A stretch of 64,000 nucleotides of DNA from Oscillospiraceae bacterium (GTDB taxonomy: Bacteria > Bacillota > Clostridia > Oscillospirales > Acutalibacteraceae): contig SVOK01000008.1 of NCBI GenBank assembly GCA_015066445.1, forward strand, positions 1 through 64,000, written 5' to 3'. Below are positions 41,746 to 49,370 of the stretch, one piece after another (position 1 is the stretch's first letter; every line of letters starts with the position of its first letter). The translations under genes and the position numbers were made by a program. A model generated the notes under the pieces. That model searched no databases and was not told the origin of the DNA. It saw only the letters and a list, made by a program, of their open reading frames with translations.

Positions 41746-42323
41746 TTTTCTGTCACCTCAAAAAATTCTTCGTAGCTTAAAATATTATTCAAAACATCGA
41801 GCATAGCATTGGGTGAGAGCTCTTGCGGTAAACCGAGATGCTCTAAAATCTTTTTTCGGTTATCAGAGCTTCCCACAACACCTGAAAGCCCTGCAGAAAA
41901 CATATCTGTTTTGGTGATTTTACGTTTTGGCTTTTCACCGCTAACAGCAGTAACACCGCTTTTTTTAAGAGAATCCAGAATAATTTCAGGAGTCATACCC
42001 TCAACGCCTAAGAGCCCTTCCTTGCCTGCTACCGTCTTTCGTTTTTCTTTGCCCTTAAGCTGTGGAATATAAACATTTATAATATCGCAATTTCCTACTA
42101 TATTCTTAATATAGGCTCTTATAACAGAGCCGGCGGAATCACTGTCGGTCATAATTATAAGACCGTTGTTTCTCTGTGCCAGCTCTTTAATCATCAGGCA
42201 TTTTTGCCTGTCTTTAAAGATACCGAAGCCATTAGTAGGTATAATTAAACCGTCCACAACATTCTCAAGGGTTATTTTATCGTATTTCCCCTCAACAATT
42301 ATCGGCTTGCTTATTTTAATCAA
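41718..42323 (-). CDS. rnmV: Ribonuclease M5 (Toprim domain)
   Basis: Matures 5S rRNA in Firmicutes. 201-aa protein with Toprim features: IIVEGKYDK (catalytic Glu near residue 9), IPTNGFGIFKD, and TDSDSAG (DxD near 57). A C-terminal region after GKEGLLGVEGMTPE fits the family. The start chosen is TTG 8 bases after AAAGGG and just before the holA stop; a GTG three codons earlier abuts the SD. It overlaps holA by 8 bases. Confidence 0.9.
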   Translation of the reverse strand: MIKISKPIIVEGKYDKITLENVVDGLIIPTNGFGIFKDRQKCLMIKELAQRNNGLIIMTDSDSAGSVIRAYIKNIVGNCDIINVYIPQLKGKEKRKTVAGKEGLLGVEGMTPEIILDSLKKSGVTAVSGEKPKRKITKTDMFSAGLSGVVGSSDNRKKILEHLGLPQELSPNAMLDVLNNILSYEEFFEVTEKCLKSQDKS

Positions 42324-43365
42324 CCGATTCACCCTTTGCTAATATATAAATAAGTCTAATTATAAGCTGTTCTAAAATCACCCGACTGTCATTTCCAAAG
42401 GATTTGAGGCTTTTATCCGCTTCTGTAAGAGCGTTAAGACTAAGCGACAATCGTTTAAAATCAAATCTTTTAAGGTTTTGTGCCGCCCTTTCAAGAACAA
42501 ATTCTCTGCCCTTGTAACCAAACTCAGCCGCCACTCCGGCAATACCTATTCCCTGCTCTTTAGCAGAATAGACACGGAACATATCCACATATACCGAAGA
42601 TACAGTATGCAGAATTATCATCGGCTCAATTCTCATAAAGAAAAGCTCATCAAGGCAGAAAAGTGAAGCCGAGGTATCCATTGCCAAAATAAATTTTGAA
42701 AGATTATAAACAGATGCCTCAACCGTTTTTACAGATACTCTTTCCACAGTATCTTTGGTTATTGCATCACTACCCGCAAATGAACACAGCTTATCAAGCT
42801 CATTTTTCAGGGTGCTTATATCATCGCCTGCCGTTTCAATTAAATATCTTGCCGCCGCAGGTTCCATTTTAGAGCCTCGTTTTGCAGCGCCATCAGTAAG
42901 CATTTTAATAAGCTCAGGCATTTTTCTATGGTCTAAATTCACCGTTAATCCGCCAGCCTTATCATTAGCGGCAGCAATCTTTTTAAACTTATTGCTCTTT
43001 TTAGAGTCAACCTCAACGCTGTCAAACCTTATAACCAAAACAGCCGTATCAGGCACTTCGGTTATAAGCTCGCAAAGCTTATCAAAATCAGATTTTGCGC
43101 AATGCTCAAAATCATAATCGCAAAGCTCAACATACTTTTTATCCCCCATAAAGGGAATCTGCATTGCCGCATCATAAACATCCTGTAAATCACAGTCACC
43201 TGTGAATTTACAGTAATTAAAAACATCATCAGGGTCGGCAATTTTTTTTGCAATTTTATCGGCATAGCTTTTTTTAAGAAAGCTGTCCTCACCGAAAAGT
43301 ATATAAACACCCGAAGGCTCTTTTGCAATATTCTTTTTTAAAGCTTCTTCAAAAACCACAGCCAT
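42316..43365 (-). CDS. holA: DNA polymerase III, delta subunit
   Basis: Clamp-loader delta subunit, 349 aa. N-terminal GVYILFGEDSFLKKSYADKIAKK matches the typical HolA start (YLLYGEEDFLK-like), followed by the AAA-like domains and a C-terminal helical collar (SLFCLDELFFMRIEPMIILHTVSSVYVDMF). Binds beta clamp during loading. It overlaps comEC by 17 bases, with an SD-like AGGCGG upstream, and is followed by rnmV. Only weak sequence motifs exist in this family, so context supports the call. Confidence 0.92.
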   Translation of the reverse strand: MAVVFEEALKKNIAKEPSGVYILFGEDSFLKKSYADKIAKKIADPDDVFNYCKFTGDCDLQDVYDAAMQIPFMGDKKYVELCDYDFEHCAKSDFDKLCELITEVPDTAVLVIRFDSVEVDSKKSNKFKKIAAANDKAGGLTVNLDHRKMPELIKMLTDGAAKRGSKMEPAAARYLIETAGDDISTLKNELDKLCSFAGSDAITKDTVERVSVKTVEASVYNLSKFILAMDTSASLFCLDELFFMRIEPMIILHTVSSVYVDMFRVYSAKEQGIGIAGVAAEFGYKGREFVLERAAQNLKRFDFKRLSLSLNALTEADKSLKSFGNDSRVILEQLIIRLIYILAKGESVD

Positions 43366-44869
43366 TTTTGCATTTACCGCCTTCCAAAGCTAACTTTTTA
43401 CGCATTTCTTTTAATTTTACCATATCTATTCTTTTTTTACAAGCAAGCAAAGCATAAAAGATTAATATTATTAATACAATAAATACTATCGCTGCATACC
43501 AGGGCACAGAAATAACTGCAAAATCGAGACCGCTGAAAAAGCTTATTGCCCAATTAATATAAGATGCCGCCACTTTTGTGACTGAAAACGCCACCTTTGC
43601 TAATGCGGGATATAAAACATTAAGTGCCAATCCAAAAACCGCAGACCAGAGAATTACATCAACTGCTAACGAAATCAGAAGATTACTTAAAACAGAAACT
43701 ACCGAAACGCATTTAAAAGAGCTTACTGTTACAGGCAGCGTGCAAACTGTAGCACTCACGTTAACAGTTATAGCAGAAATAATTAAATACAGCAATTTAC
43801 TTTTAACGAGCTTTCTGCTGCGAATAAAAGAAACTATAGGCAAAGCCACTCCCACAACCCCAAAGGTTGCCAGAACAGAAAGCAAAAAGCCAATATTTAA
43901 AATTGTGAATGGAGAAGCTATTAAAATCAATGTTACTGCCGCACCTAAAGTATTTTCGGGCACACCTTTTCTTTTCAATACAAGCGCTAAGGCCATTAAA
44001 AAATATGTGACCCCTGCTCTTATCATAGAAGCAGTAAAACCACAGACCGCTATCATAAAAATAACAGTAAGACACATTATAACAGCCCTTAAATATCTGT
44101 TGTAAAAAAGTCTTTCAGTAATAAATGTAATCATAAGTACCAAGGAGGAAAGGTGCATTCCTGATACTACCATAACGTGACTCACGCCCGAAGCTTTAAT
44201 ATCTGAATTAAAGCTTGGAGTGAAATATCCGTCATTACCGAGAACAATTGCCGAAGCTGTTGCCGCATTAGAATAATTAAGATTAGAAAACAATGCTTTT
44301 GTTATATAATCTCTGAATTTTCCTATTAAAGTAAGAACAAAATCCGAGCCGTTATCTAAAACCTTATAATCCTTTAAAGAAGCAGTTAAAAACACACCTT
44401 TGCTGTAATATAAATTTTTATAATCATTGTCCTTTAAATCTTTAAGCTCTAACTTTCCCTTTACCCTGTCACCCATTTTAAGGTTATCTTCAATGTAGCT
44501 TACTGTAAGTTTAGTGCCGGACCTTAAATGCTCGCTATCTGTAATCTGAACATCAGCTTTGAAATAATTATCTCCCTTATATGTAATATCACAAACAATA
44601 AATTCACAGCTTGATTTTTTATTATTTGATTTTGATAATATATCTGCCCTGCCGTGTGAATAAATAAGCGATATTATGACCGCCATAACACACATTGCAA
44701 CCAAAACCGAAGATGCAGAAGATTTTTTAATTATAAGTATTATTAAAAATAGTGTAACAATAGCAGCAAAAAACGGAAGCAATACCTTGAAATAACAACC
44801 TAAAACAGCCAAAAAGCTGCAAAGTATTCCACAAAGCAGCATAGGACGTTTTAAAATATAATCCTTCAA
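43349..44869 (-). CDS. comEC: ComEC/Rec2-family competence-type membrane protein, short form
   Basis: 506-aa polytopic membrane protein. Two or three helices at the N-terminus, an OB-like soluble loop, then the Competence domain with the signature GVSHVMVVSGMHLS (near residue 230) and several more helices. In transforming bacteria ComEC forms the channel for single-stranded DNA. The C-terminal metallo-beta-lactamase-like nuclease domain (usually bringing ComEC to about 750 aa) is absent; the protein ends with a basic tail (RKKLALEGGKCKNGCGF). No other com genes are near. The start is TTG after GGGGTGA. Confidence 0.88.
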   Translation of the reverse strand: MKDYILKRPMLLCGILCSFLAVLGCYFKVLLPFFAAIVTLFLIILIIKKSSASSVLVAMCVMAVIISLIYSHGRADILSKSNNKKSSCEFIVCDITYKGDNYFKADVQITDSEHLRSGTKLTVSYIEDNLKMGDRVKGKLELKDLKDNDYKNLYYSKGVFLTASLKDYKVLDNGSDFVLTLIGKFRDYITKALFSNLNYSNAATASAIVLGNDGYFTPSFNSDIKASGVSHVMVVSGMHLSSLVLMITFITERLFYNRYLRAVIMCLTVIFMIAVCGFTASMIRAGVTYFLMALALVLKRKGVPENTLGAAVTLILIASPFTILNIGFLLSVLATFGVVGVALPIVSFIRSRKLVKSKLLYLIISAITVNVSATVCTLPVTVSSFKCVSVVSVLSNLLISLAVDVILWSAVFGLALNVLYPALAKVAFSVTKVAASYINWAISFFSGLDFAVISVPWYAAIVFIVLIILIFYALLACKKRIDMVKLKEMRKKLALEGGKCKNGCGF

Positions 44870-44896
44870 AACATCACCCCTTTTAAGTTTCCGCTT

Positions 44897-44927
44897 TAAA
44901 AAAATTATGCACTGCTAATGCAGTGCA
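44897..44927 (-). terminator. Terminator after rex
   Basis: Minus strand stem TGCACTG/CAGTGCA (44927-44908), loop of 6, followed by TAATTTTTTT (to 44898). Three bases after the rex stop, before comEC. Confidence 0.85.
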
Positions 44928-44929
44928 CT

Positions 44930-45559
44930 TTAATCATTGTTAAGCCTGTAAGACAAGGTCATAAGGCTGTCTCCAAAATGCATATTTTCCACTTTGATAT
45001 CAGGATACTGTAAAGCTAAGTCATAATGACTGAAATTCCAAAAGCCTTTAACACCCAGCTTCACCAACTGTTCTGCTATATCCTTAGCAGCTTCCTTAGG
45101 AATACAAAGGATTGCCGCTTCGGGACGGTTTTCCCTGCAAAACTCATCTAAGGTGGAAGTGTTTCTTATGGGAAGATTTTTAACCACCTGACCCACAAGG
45201 GACTCCTTGCTGTCAAAAAGGCCAGTGAGTCTAAATCCCTTTGATTCAAAATTAATGTGCATTGTAACAGCACGACCCAAGTTACCCATTCCGATAAGAA
45301 TAGTGTTTTTCGGACGGTCAATGCCTAAAATTTTGGCAATTTCCGTCTGTAATATTTCAATATTATAGCCATAACCCTGCTGACCGAAACCACCAAAGCA
45401 ATTAAGGTCCTGACGAATCTGGCTGGCGGTAAGTCCCATTCTTTCGGAAAGCTCACGAGAGGATATTCTTGTAAAGCCTAAGGTCTTTAAATCACCTAAA
45501 AACCTATAGTATCTCGGCAAACGTTTTATAACCGAATTTGATATCACATTTCCGTTCAT
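44930..45559 (-). CDS. rex: Redox-sensing transcriptional repressor Rex
   Basis: NADH/NAD+-sensing repressor. 209 aa: N-terminal winged helix (SSRELSERMGLTASQIRQDLNCFG, residues 33-56) and a C-terminal Rossmann fold (IGMGNLGRA near residue 90). Ends with a swapped helix (MTLSYRLNND). In Clostridia Rex binds TTGTTAA-N4-TTAACAA and represses genes of NAD+ regeneration and central metabolism when NADH is low. This consensus occurs upstream of serC and gap in this window. The start ATG follows a promoter; autoregulation by a Rex site was not seen here. Confidence 0.96.
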   Translation of the reverse strand: MNGNVISNSVIKRLPRYYRFLGDLKTLGFTRISSRELSERMGLTASQIRQDLNCFGGFGQQGYGYNIEILQTEIAKILGIDRPKNTILIGMGNLGRAVTMHINFESKGFRLTGLFDSKESLVGQVVKNLPIRNTSTLDEFCRENRPEAAILCIPKEAAKDIAEQLVKLGVKGFWNFSHYDLALQYPDIKVENMHFGDSLMTLSYRLNND

Positions 45560-45600
45560 ATGTTCACTAAATCTCCATATTCACAAATTACGCTATTTTA

Positions 45601-45629
45601 ATAATAATACTTATAAAAATAAAAGTCAA
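45601..45629 (-). promoter_or_regulatory. Sigma-A promoter for rex
   Basis: Minus strand TTGACT (45629-45624), 17-base spacer, TATTAT (45606-45601). Confidence 0.8.
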
Positions 45630-45657
45630 GAAAATCAAAAATTTTTTCAAAAAACTA

Positions 45658-45685
45658 TTGACAAATGTGAAATTATATGTATAAT
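45658..45685 (+). promoter_or_regulatory. Sigma-A promoter for perR-rubrerythrin
   Basis: TTGACA (45658-45663), 16-base spacer, TATAAT (45680-45685), 35 bases before the ATG. Confidence 0.88.
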
Positions 45686-45690
45686 AAAAT

Positions 45691-45703
45691 AGTAATCATT
45701 ACT
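45691..45703 (+). promoter_or_regulatory. Putative Per/Fur-type operator
   Basis: AGTAAT-C-ATTACT is a perfect 6-1-6 palindrome immediately after the -10 box, near the predicted RNA start. It resembles the Per box pattern (TTATAATNATTATAA-like). Autoregulation by the downstream regulator is likely. Confidence 0.6.
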
Positions 45704-45719
45704 GATTTAGGTGATTCAA

Positions 45720-46115
45720 ATGAAAAATTATTCCCGACAGCGTGAGGCAATTTTAAATGTTTTACGCTCAACGGATACCCACCCCACAGCCAACTGGATT
45801 TATGAGAATGTCCGTGAGGTGTTGCCTAACATCAGTCTTGGTACGGTTTACAGAAATCTATCTGCTTTAAGTAAAGCCGGTGAGATACTTTGTATTAATG
45901 TTGGTGACGGTTTTGACCATTATGATGGCGATATCAGACCCCACGCTCACCTGCATTGCAAAAAATGCGACTGTATAACCGACGCAAGGCTCACAGGCGA
46001 TCCCCTATCGGAAATCGCTGAAGAGCATGGTTTCATACCGCAAATTCCGGTTTACGTGGTTTACGGTATCTGCAAAAACTGTAAAAAAATTGATGAAATA
46101 TCAGGAGGAAATTAA
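45720..46115 (+). CDS. perR: Fur-family regulator, PerR-type
   Basis: 131-aa repressor. N-terminal winged helix ([33 protein letters not shown]) is followed by the metal-binding region [11 protein letters not shown] (near residue 80) and the structural zinc site formed by CKKC and GICKNCKKI (near 120). PerR members sense peroxide through Fe2+-bound His oxidation. The next gene encodes a rubrerythrin, which supports PerR over Fur or Zur. ATG at AGGTGATTCAAATG chosen; the GTG three codons earlier lies in the SD. Same operon as the rubrerythrin. Confidence 0.88.
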   Translation: MKNYSRQREAILNVLRSTDTHPTANWIYENVREVLPNISLGTVYRNLSALSKAGEILCINVGDGFDHYDGDIRPHAHLHCKKCDCITDARLTGDPLSEIAEEHGFIPQIPVYVVYGICKNCKKIDEISGGN

Positions 46116-46116
46116 A

Positions 46117-46659
46117 ATGAAAAAGTTTGTATGTCTTGTATGCGGTTACACCCACGAGGGAGATTCTGCTCCCGATAAATGCCCCATCTGTAATGCTCCC
46201 GCTTCAAAATTTCAGGAGCAGGCTGGTGAAAAAACTTGGGCTGCTGAGCATGTTGTAGGTATTGCAAAGGGCGTTGATGAGAAAATCATCGAGGGTCTTC
46301 GTGAAAACTTCAACGGCGAGTGCTGTGAGGTTGGTATGTACCTTGCAATGGCTCGTGTAGCTCACAGAGAGGGTTATCCCGAAATCGGTCTTTATTGGGA
46401 AAAGGCAGCTTATGAAGAGGCTGAGCACGCTGCAAAGTTTGCAGAGCTTTTGGGTGAAGTTGTTACCGACAGCACCAAGAAAAACCTTGAAATGCGTGTA
46501 GATGCTGAAAACGGTGCAACACTCGGTAAATTTGAGCTTGCAAAATATGCCAAGGAGTTAGGTCTTGACGCTATCCACGACACTGTTCACGAAATGGCTC
46601 GTGACGAGGCTCGTCACGGCAAGGCATTTGAGGGACTTCTTGCAAGATACTTCAAATAA
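46117..46659 (+). CDS. Reverse rubrerythrin (rubredoxin domain first)
   Basis: Peroxide-reducing di-iron protein of anaerobes, 180 aa. An N-terminal rubredoxin-like domain (CLVCGY near residue 5, CPICNAP near 22) precedes a ferritin-like four-helix domain with diiron ligands in [26 protein letters not shown] and [12 protein letters not shown]. This is the reverse order compared with classic rubrerythrin and is known in clostridia. It overlaps nothing; ATG is 1 base after the perR stop, with CAGGAGG upstream, so the gene is coregulated by PerR. Acts in the cytoplasm with NADH-derived electrons. Confidence 0.95.
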   Translation: MKKFVCLVCGYTHEGDSAPDKCPICNAPASKFQEQAGEKTWAAEHVVGIAKGVDEKIIEGLRENFNGECCEVGMYLAMARVAHREGYPEIGLYWEKAAYEEAEHAAKFAELLGEVVTDSTKKNLEMRVDAENGATLGKFELAKYAKELGLDAIHDTVHEMARDEARHGKAFEGLLARYFK

Positions 46660-46673
46660 GCTATTTATGTTTT

Positions 46674-46703
46674 AAGACCGTGTAAAAAACACGGTCTTTT
46701 TTT
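46674..46703 (+). terminator. Terminator after rubrerythrin
   Basis: Stem AAGACCGTGT/ACACGGTCTT with a 5-base loop and T7. Confidence 0.9.
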
Positions 46704-46794
46704 ATATCAAAATCAAGTATTAAAATTTTGAATTTTTTAACAGATACATATTTCCGATTATTGCTCACACACTATAACAGAAGGAGGAATAACA

Positions 46795-47205
46795 ATGAAA
46801 AAATTAATTACAGCATTACTTGCATTAACTTTTATATTCTCCCTCACTGCTTGCACTAATTCAGGTGACAGTATGGGAAATAATTCCGATAATAACGGTA
46901 TTGAAGACAAGGTCGAATCCATTATGCCAGATGACAATATGTCCGGCACTTCCACTCCCCTCGCTTCTGACGGAAGTCAGAATAACAGTGCTAAAGCAAA
47001 GCTCAGCTACGATGAAGCAAAGGCTGCCGCTTTAAAGCACGCAGGCTTTAATAACGAAGACGTTAAATTCCTTCGTTGTGAGCTTGACCGTGACGACGGT
47101 GCACTCAAGTATGAAGTTGAGTTTACTAAAGACGGTGTTGAGTATGAATATGACATCAATGCCAACACAGGCGAAATTCTTTGGGTAGACAAGGATTACG
47201 ACTAA
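46795..47205 (+). CDS. PepSY-domain lipoprotein
   Basis: 136-aa lipoprotein: signal peptide MKKLITALLALTFIFSLTAC with lipobox LTAC (Cys 20), a Ser/Asn-rich linker, and a C-terminal PepSY domain (KLSYDEAKAAALKHAGFN and VEYEYDINANTGEILWVDKD). PepSY domains may inhibit peptidases or bind the cell-wall environment. Stand-alone gene with AGGAGG 6 bases before the ATG and a strong terminator. No partner is apparent. Precise function unknown. Confidence 0.88.
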   Translation: MKKLITALLALTFIFSLTACTNSGDSMGNNSDNNGIEDKVESIMPDDNMSGTSTPLASDGSQNNSAKAKLSYDEAKAAALKHAGFNNEDVKFLRCELDRDDGALKYEVEFTKDGVEYEYDINANTGEILWVDKDYD

Positions 47206-47212
47206 CAGCATC

Positions 47213-47246
47213 AAAAAACGCAGTACAAAATGTACTGCGTTTTTTT
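47213..47246. terminator. Bidirectional terminator
   Basis: Stem ACGCAGTACA/TGTACTGCGT with a 3-base loop, A6 before and T7 after. Ends the PepSY gene and, on the other strand, the alcohol dehydrogenase. Confidence 0.93.
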
Positions 47247-47248
47247 AA

Positions 47249-48394
47249 TTACATAAGACTTCTGAAAAGAGCTTTAATATCTTCTTCAGTAGTTTCTCTC
47301 GGGTTACCTGGACGGCAAGCATCAGCATAAGCATCGGCAGCCAAAGCATCAATATCCTCTTCCTTAACTATTCCCTTTAAGGTGGTAGGAATTCCAACAT
47401 CCTCTGCAAGCTTACGAACAGCCTCAACAGCCGCATTGCGATATTCTTCCGGAGTCATAGAGTCAACATCCTCAACACCCATAGCCTTTGCAATGTCCTT
47501 ATACTTTTCGCCTGTATATTCAGCATTATAAGCCATAATAGTCGGGAGAAGAATAGCACAAGCTTTGCCGTGAGGGGTGTCATAATAAGCGGAAAGAGTA
47601 TGAGCCATAGAGTGGTCAACACCAAGACCTACGTTAGAGAAGCCCATACCTGCAACATACTGACCGAGAGCCATACCCTCTCTTCCCTCTGCTGTGTTAG
47701 CAACAGCACCTCTGAGTGAGCGGGCAATAATTTCAATAGCTTTGATATGGAACATATCAGAAAGCTCCCAAGCGCCTTTTGTGATATAACCCTCAATAGC
47801 GTGAGTCAAAGCATCCATACCTGTAGCGGCAGTAAGAGCGGCAGGCATTGAATTCATCATATCAGGGTCAACAACAGCCACAACAGGGATATCGTGAGCG
47901 TCAACACAAACAAACTTACGTTTCTTTTCAACATCGGTAATAACATAGTTGATAGTTACTTCAGCTGCGGTACCTGCAGTTGTAGGAACAGCAATAATCG
48001 GAACACAGGGGTTCTTTGTGGGAGCAACGCCCTCTAAAGAGCGAACATCAGAAAACTCGGGGTTAGTAATAATGATACCGATAGCCTTTGAGGTATCCAT
48101 AGCAGAGCCGCCGCCGATAGTTACGATACAGTCAGCACCAGCAGCCTTGAATTCTTCAACACCGTGTTTAACGTTTTCAATTGTAGGATTAGCCTTGATA
48201 TCTGTATAAAGAGTATAATCAATAGCAGCCTCTTCTAAAAGGTCAGTAACCTTTTTAACGATACCAAACTTTACAAGATCAGGGTCCGAGGTTACGAAAA
48301 CCTTTTTAAAGCCGCGGTTTTTGATTTCATCAGGAATAGCCTTAATAGCACCAGCGCCGTGATAAGAGGTTTCGTTGAGCATAAATTTGTTCAT
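47249..48394 (-). CDS. Iron-containing alcohol dehydrogenase (FucO-like)
   Basis: 381-aa group III metal-dependent alcohol dehydrogenase, NAD(P)-linked. GGGSAMDTSKAIG (near residue 97) is the nucleotide-binding region; Fe2+ ligands are in TGMDALTHAIEGY (near 200), VDHSMAHTLS and YYDTPHGKAC (near 278). The subgroup with lactaldehyde reductase/1,2-propanediol dehydrogenase is closest by eye; 1,3-propanediol or butanol dehydrogenase are alternatives. It regenerates NAD+ and is therefore a usual Rex target, but no Rex box is visible in the 45-base gap upstream. Follows a hypothetical membrane protein gene. Confidence 0.92.
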   Translation of the reverse strand: MNKFMLNETSYHGAGAIKAIPDEIKNRGFKKVFVTSDPDLVKFGIVKKVTDLLEEAAIDYTLYTDIKANPTIENVKHGVEEFKAAGADCIVTIGGGSAMDTSKAIGIIITNPEFSDVRSLEGVAPTKNPCVPIIAVPTTAGTAAEVTINYVITDVEKKRKFVCVDAHDIPVVAVVDPDMMNSMPAALTAATGMDALTHAIEGYITKGAWELSDMFHIKAIEIIARSLRGAVANTAEGREGMALGQYVAGMGFSNVGLGVDHSMAHTLSAYYDTPHGKACAILLPTIMAYNAEYTGEKYKDIAKAMGVEDVDSMTPEEYRNAAVEAVRKLAEDVGIPTTLKGIVKEEDIDALAADAYADACRPGNPRETTEEDIKALFRSLM

Positions 48395-48439
48395 AATAAA
48401 AAACTCCTTTTTTTAAAAAAATATTTAAAGCCCTAAAGC

Positions 48440-49177
48440 TTATTTACTGTTTTTGGATTCTAATTTTTCAATAATTCTGATAGCTTCCTTTTGATATTTA
48501 CCAACACTCTTGTTTTCTTCAAGCAATGTATCTGATACTCTGCGGATAGAAATAGTAAGTCCTTCGGGCAAGGGTCCGAAATCCTTATGTTCGGTAGAAG
48601 TATAAAACTCCTCGCCAAGACTTAACGGCTCGCCATCAAAAATATGAGCGCCCTCATTGAATTTATCGAAATATTTAATAGATTTACTGTCAGTTATAAA
48701 AAGAAGTGCCTTTTCGTTAGCAGCTATCATCGCCTGCATCTTTTGGAGCGTTGTATTAGTATATTGAGTGTTGCCTTTTTCGCTAATACCGCAGTTAATT
48801 ATCTGAACATTAACCTCGCCATCGTCATTAATATCCTTTGCCATTTCCTCAAAATACTCTGAAACTTCTTCAAGCTGTTGATCCATCACAGGAGTATATG
48901 TAAAATAAATAATTTCCATATCAGGCTCAACACGTGAAGCACACTGCACAATAAGTATAGACAAAACTATAACCGATGCTACCGCAGTAAACACCCACCA
49001 TTTGTACTGAAACCAGAAATTATCCCATTTTTCCTTAGGCGTTTTAGGAACTATTGCAACCTCACTCGGTTTGGGGCCTGCGTCAATTTCCCCACTCTGC
49101 ATTTTTTTGAGTCTTAAAAATTCTGCTCTTGCACGTCTTTGTTCTTCTATAATATCGTTTTTTTTATTATCAGCCAT
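48440..49177 (-). CDS. Hypothetical single-pass membrane protein
   Basis: 245 aa, not recognised. An N-terminal cytoplasmic basic segment (RRARAEFLRLKKMQ), one membrane helix (WWVFTAVASVIVLSILIVQC, residues about 60-80) and an extracytoplasmic domain of 160 residues (VNVQIINCGISEKGNTQY, ALLFITDSKSIKYFDKFNEGA). It has its own promoter with an inverted repeat over the start region. It may be cotranscribed with the alcohol dehydrogenase downstream, 45 bases away. Clostridial homologues probably exist as family of unknown function. Confidence 0.8.
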   Translation of the reverse strand: MADNKKNDIIEEQRRARAEFLRLKKMQSGEIDAGPKPSEVAIVPKTPKEKWDNFWFQYKWWVFTAVASVIVLSILIVQCASRVEPDMEIIYFTYTPVMDQQLEEVSEYFEEMAKDINDDGEVNVQIINCGISEKGNTQYTNTTLQKMQAMIAANEKALLFITDSKSIKYFDKFNEGAHIFDGEPLSLGEEFYTSTEHKDFGPLPEGLTISIRRVSDTLLEENKSVGKYQKEAIRIIEKLESKNSK

Positions 49178-49199
49178 AACACTTCTCCATTAACACAAA

Positions 49200-49224
49200 T
49201 TGTGATATGTTAATAGTATCACAA
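49200..49224. promoter_or_regulatory. Inverted repeat at the 48440-49177 gene start
   Basis: TTGTGATA (49200-49207) and TATCACAA (49217-49224) form an 8-bp inverted repeat with a 9-base spacer. It overlaps the -10 box (49213-49218) and the predicted transcription start on the minus strand, so a bound repressor would block the promoter. Spacing differs from the Rex sites. Confidence 0.5.
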
Positions 49225-49241
49225 ACTGTTATATTTTTCAA
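49213..49241 (-). promoter_or_regulatory. Sigma-A promoter for the 48440-49177 gene
   Basis: Minus strand TTGAAA (49241-49236), 17-base spacer, TACTAT (49218-49213), 36 bases before the ATG. Confidence 0.8.
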
Positions 49242-49319
49242 GAAAACCGATGATTAAATAATAAAATTTAAAATTTTTTAACAAATTGAGCCAAAAAGCA
49301 TAATACTTTAATTTATTAT

Positions 49320-49348
49320 TTGATTTAAGGCTTTTAGTGTGGTATACT
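49320..49348 (+). promoter_or_regulatory. Sigma-A promoter for fumC
   Basis: TTGATT (49320-49325), 17-base spacer, TATACT (49343-49348), 22 bases before the ATG. Confidence 0.85.
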
Positions 49349-49370
49349 TTTCCAAAAGGAGTTTTGATAA

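Noticed and set aside
43578..44105. Long open frame on the plus strand opposite comEC
   Set aside because: It lies fully in the antisense of comEC with no SD and a composition set by the hydrophobic codons of that gene.
49261..49320. Rex site upstream of fumC
   Set aside because: A single TTAACAA half-site at 49278-49284 is present, but the matching half (TTTAAAA) has three mismatches to TTGTTAA.
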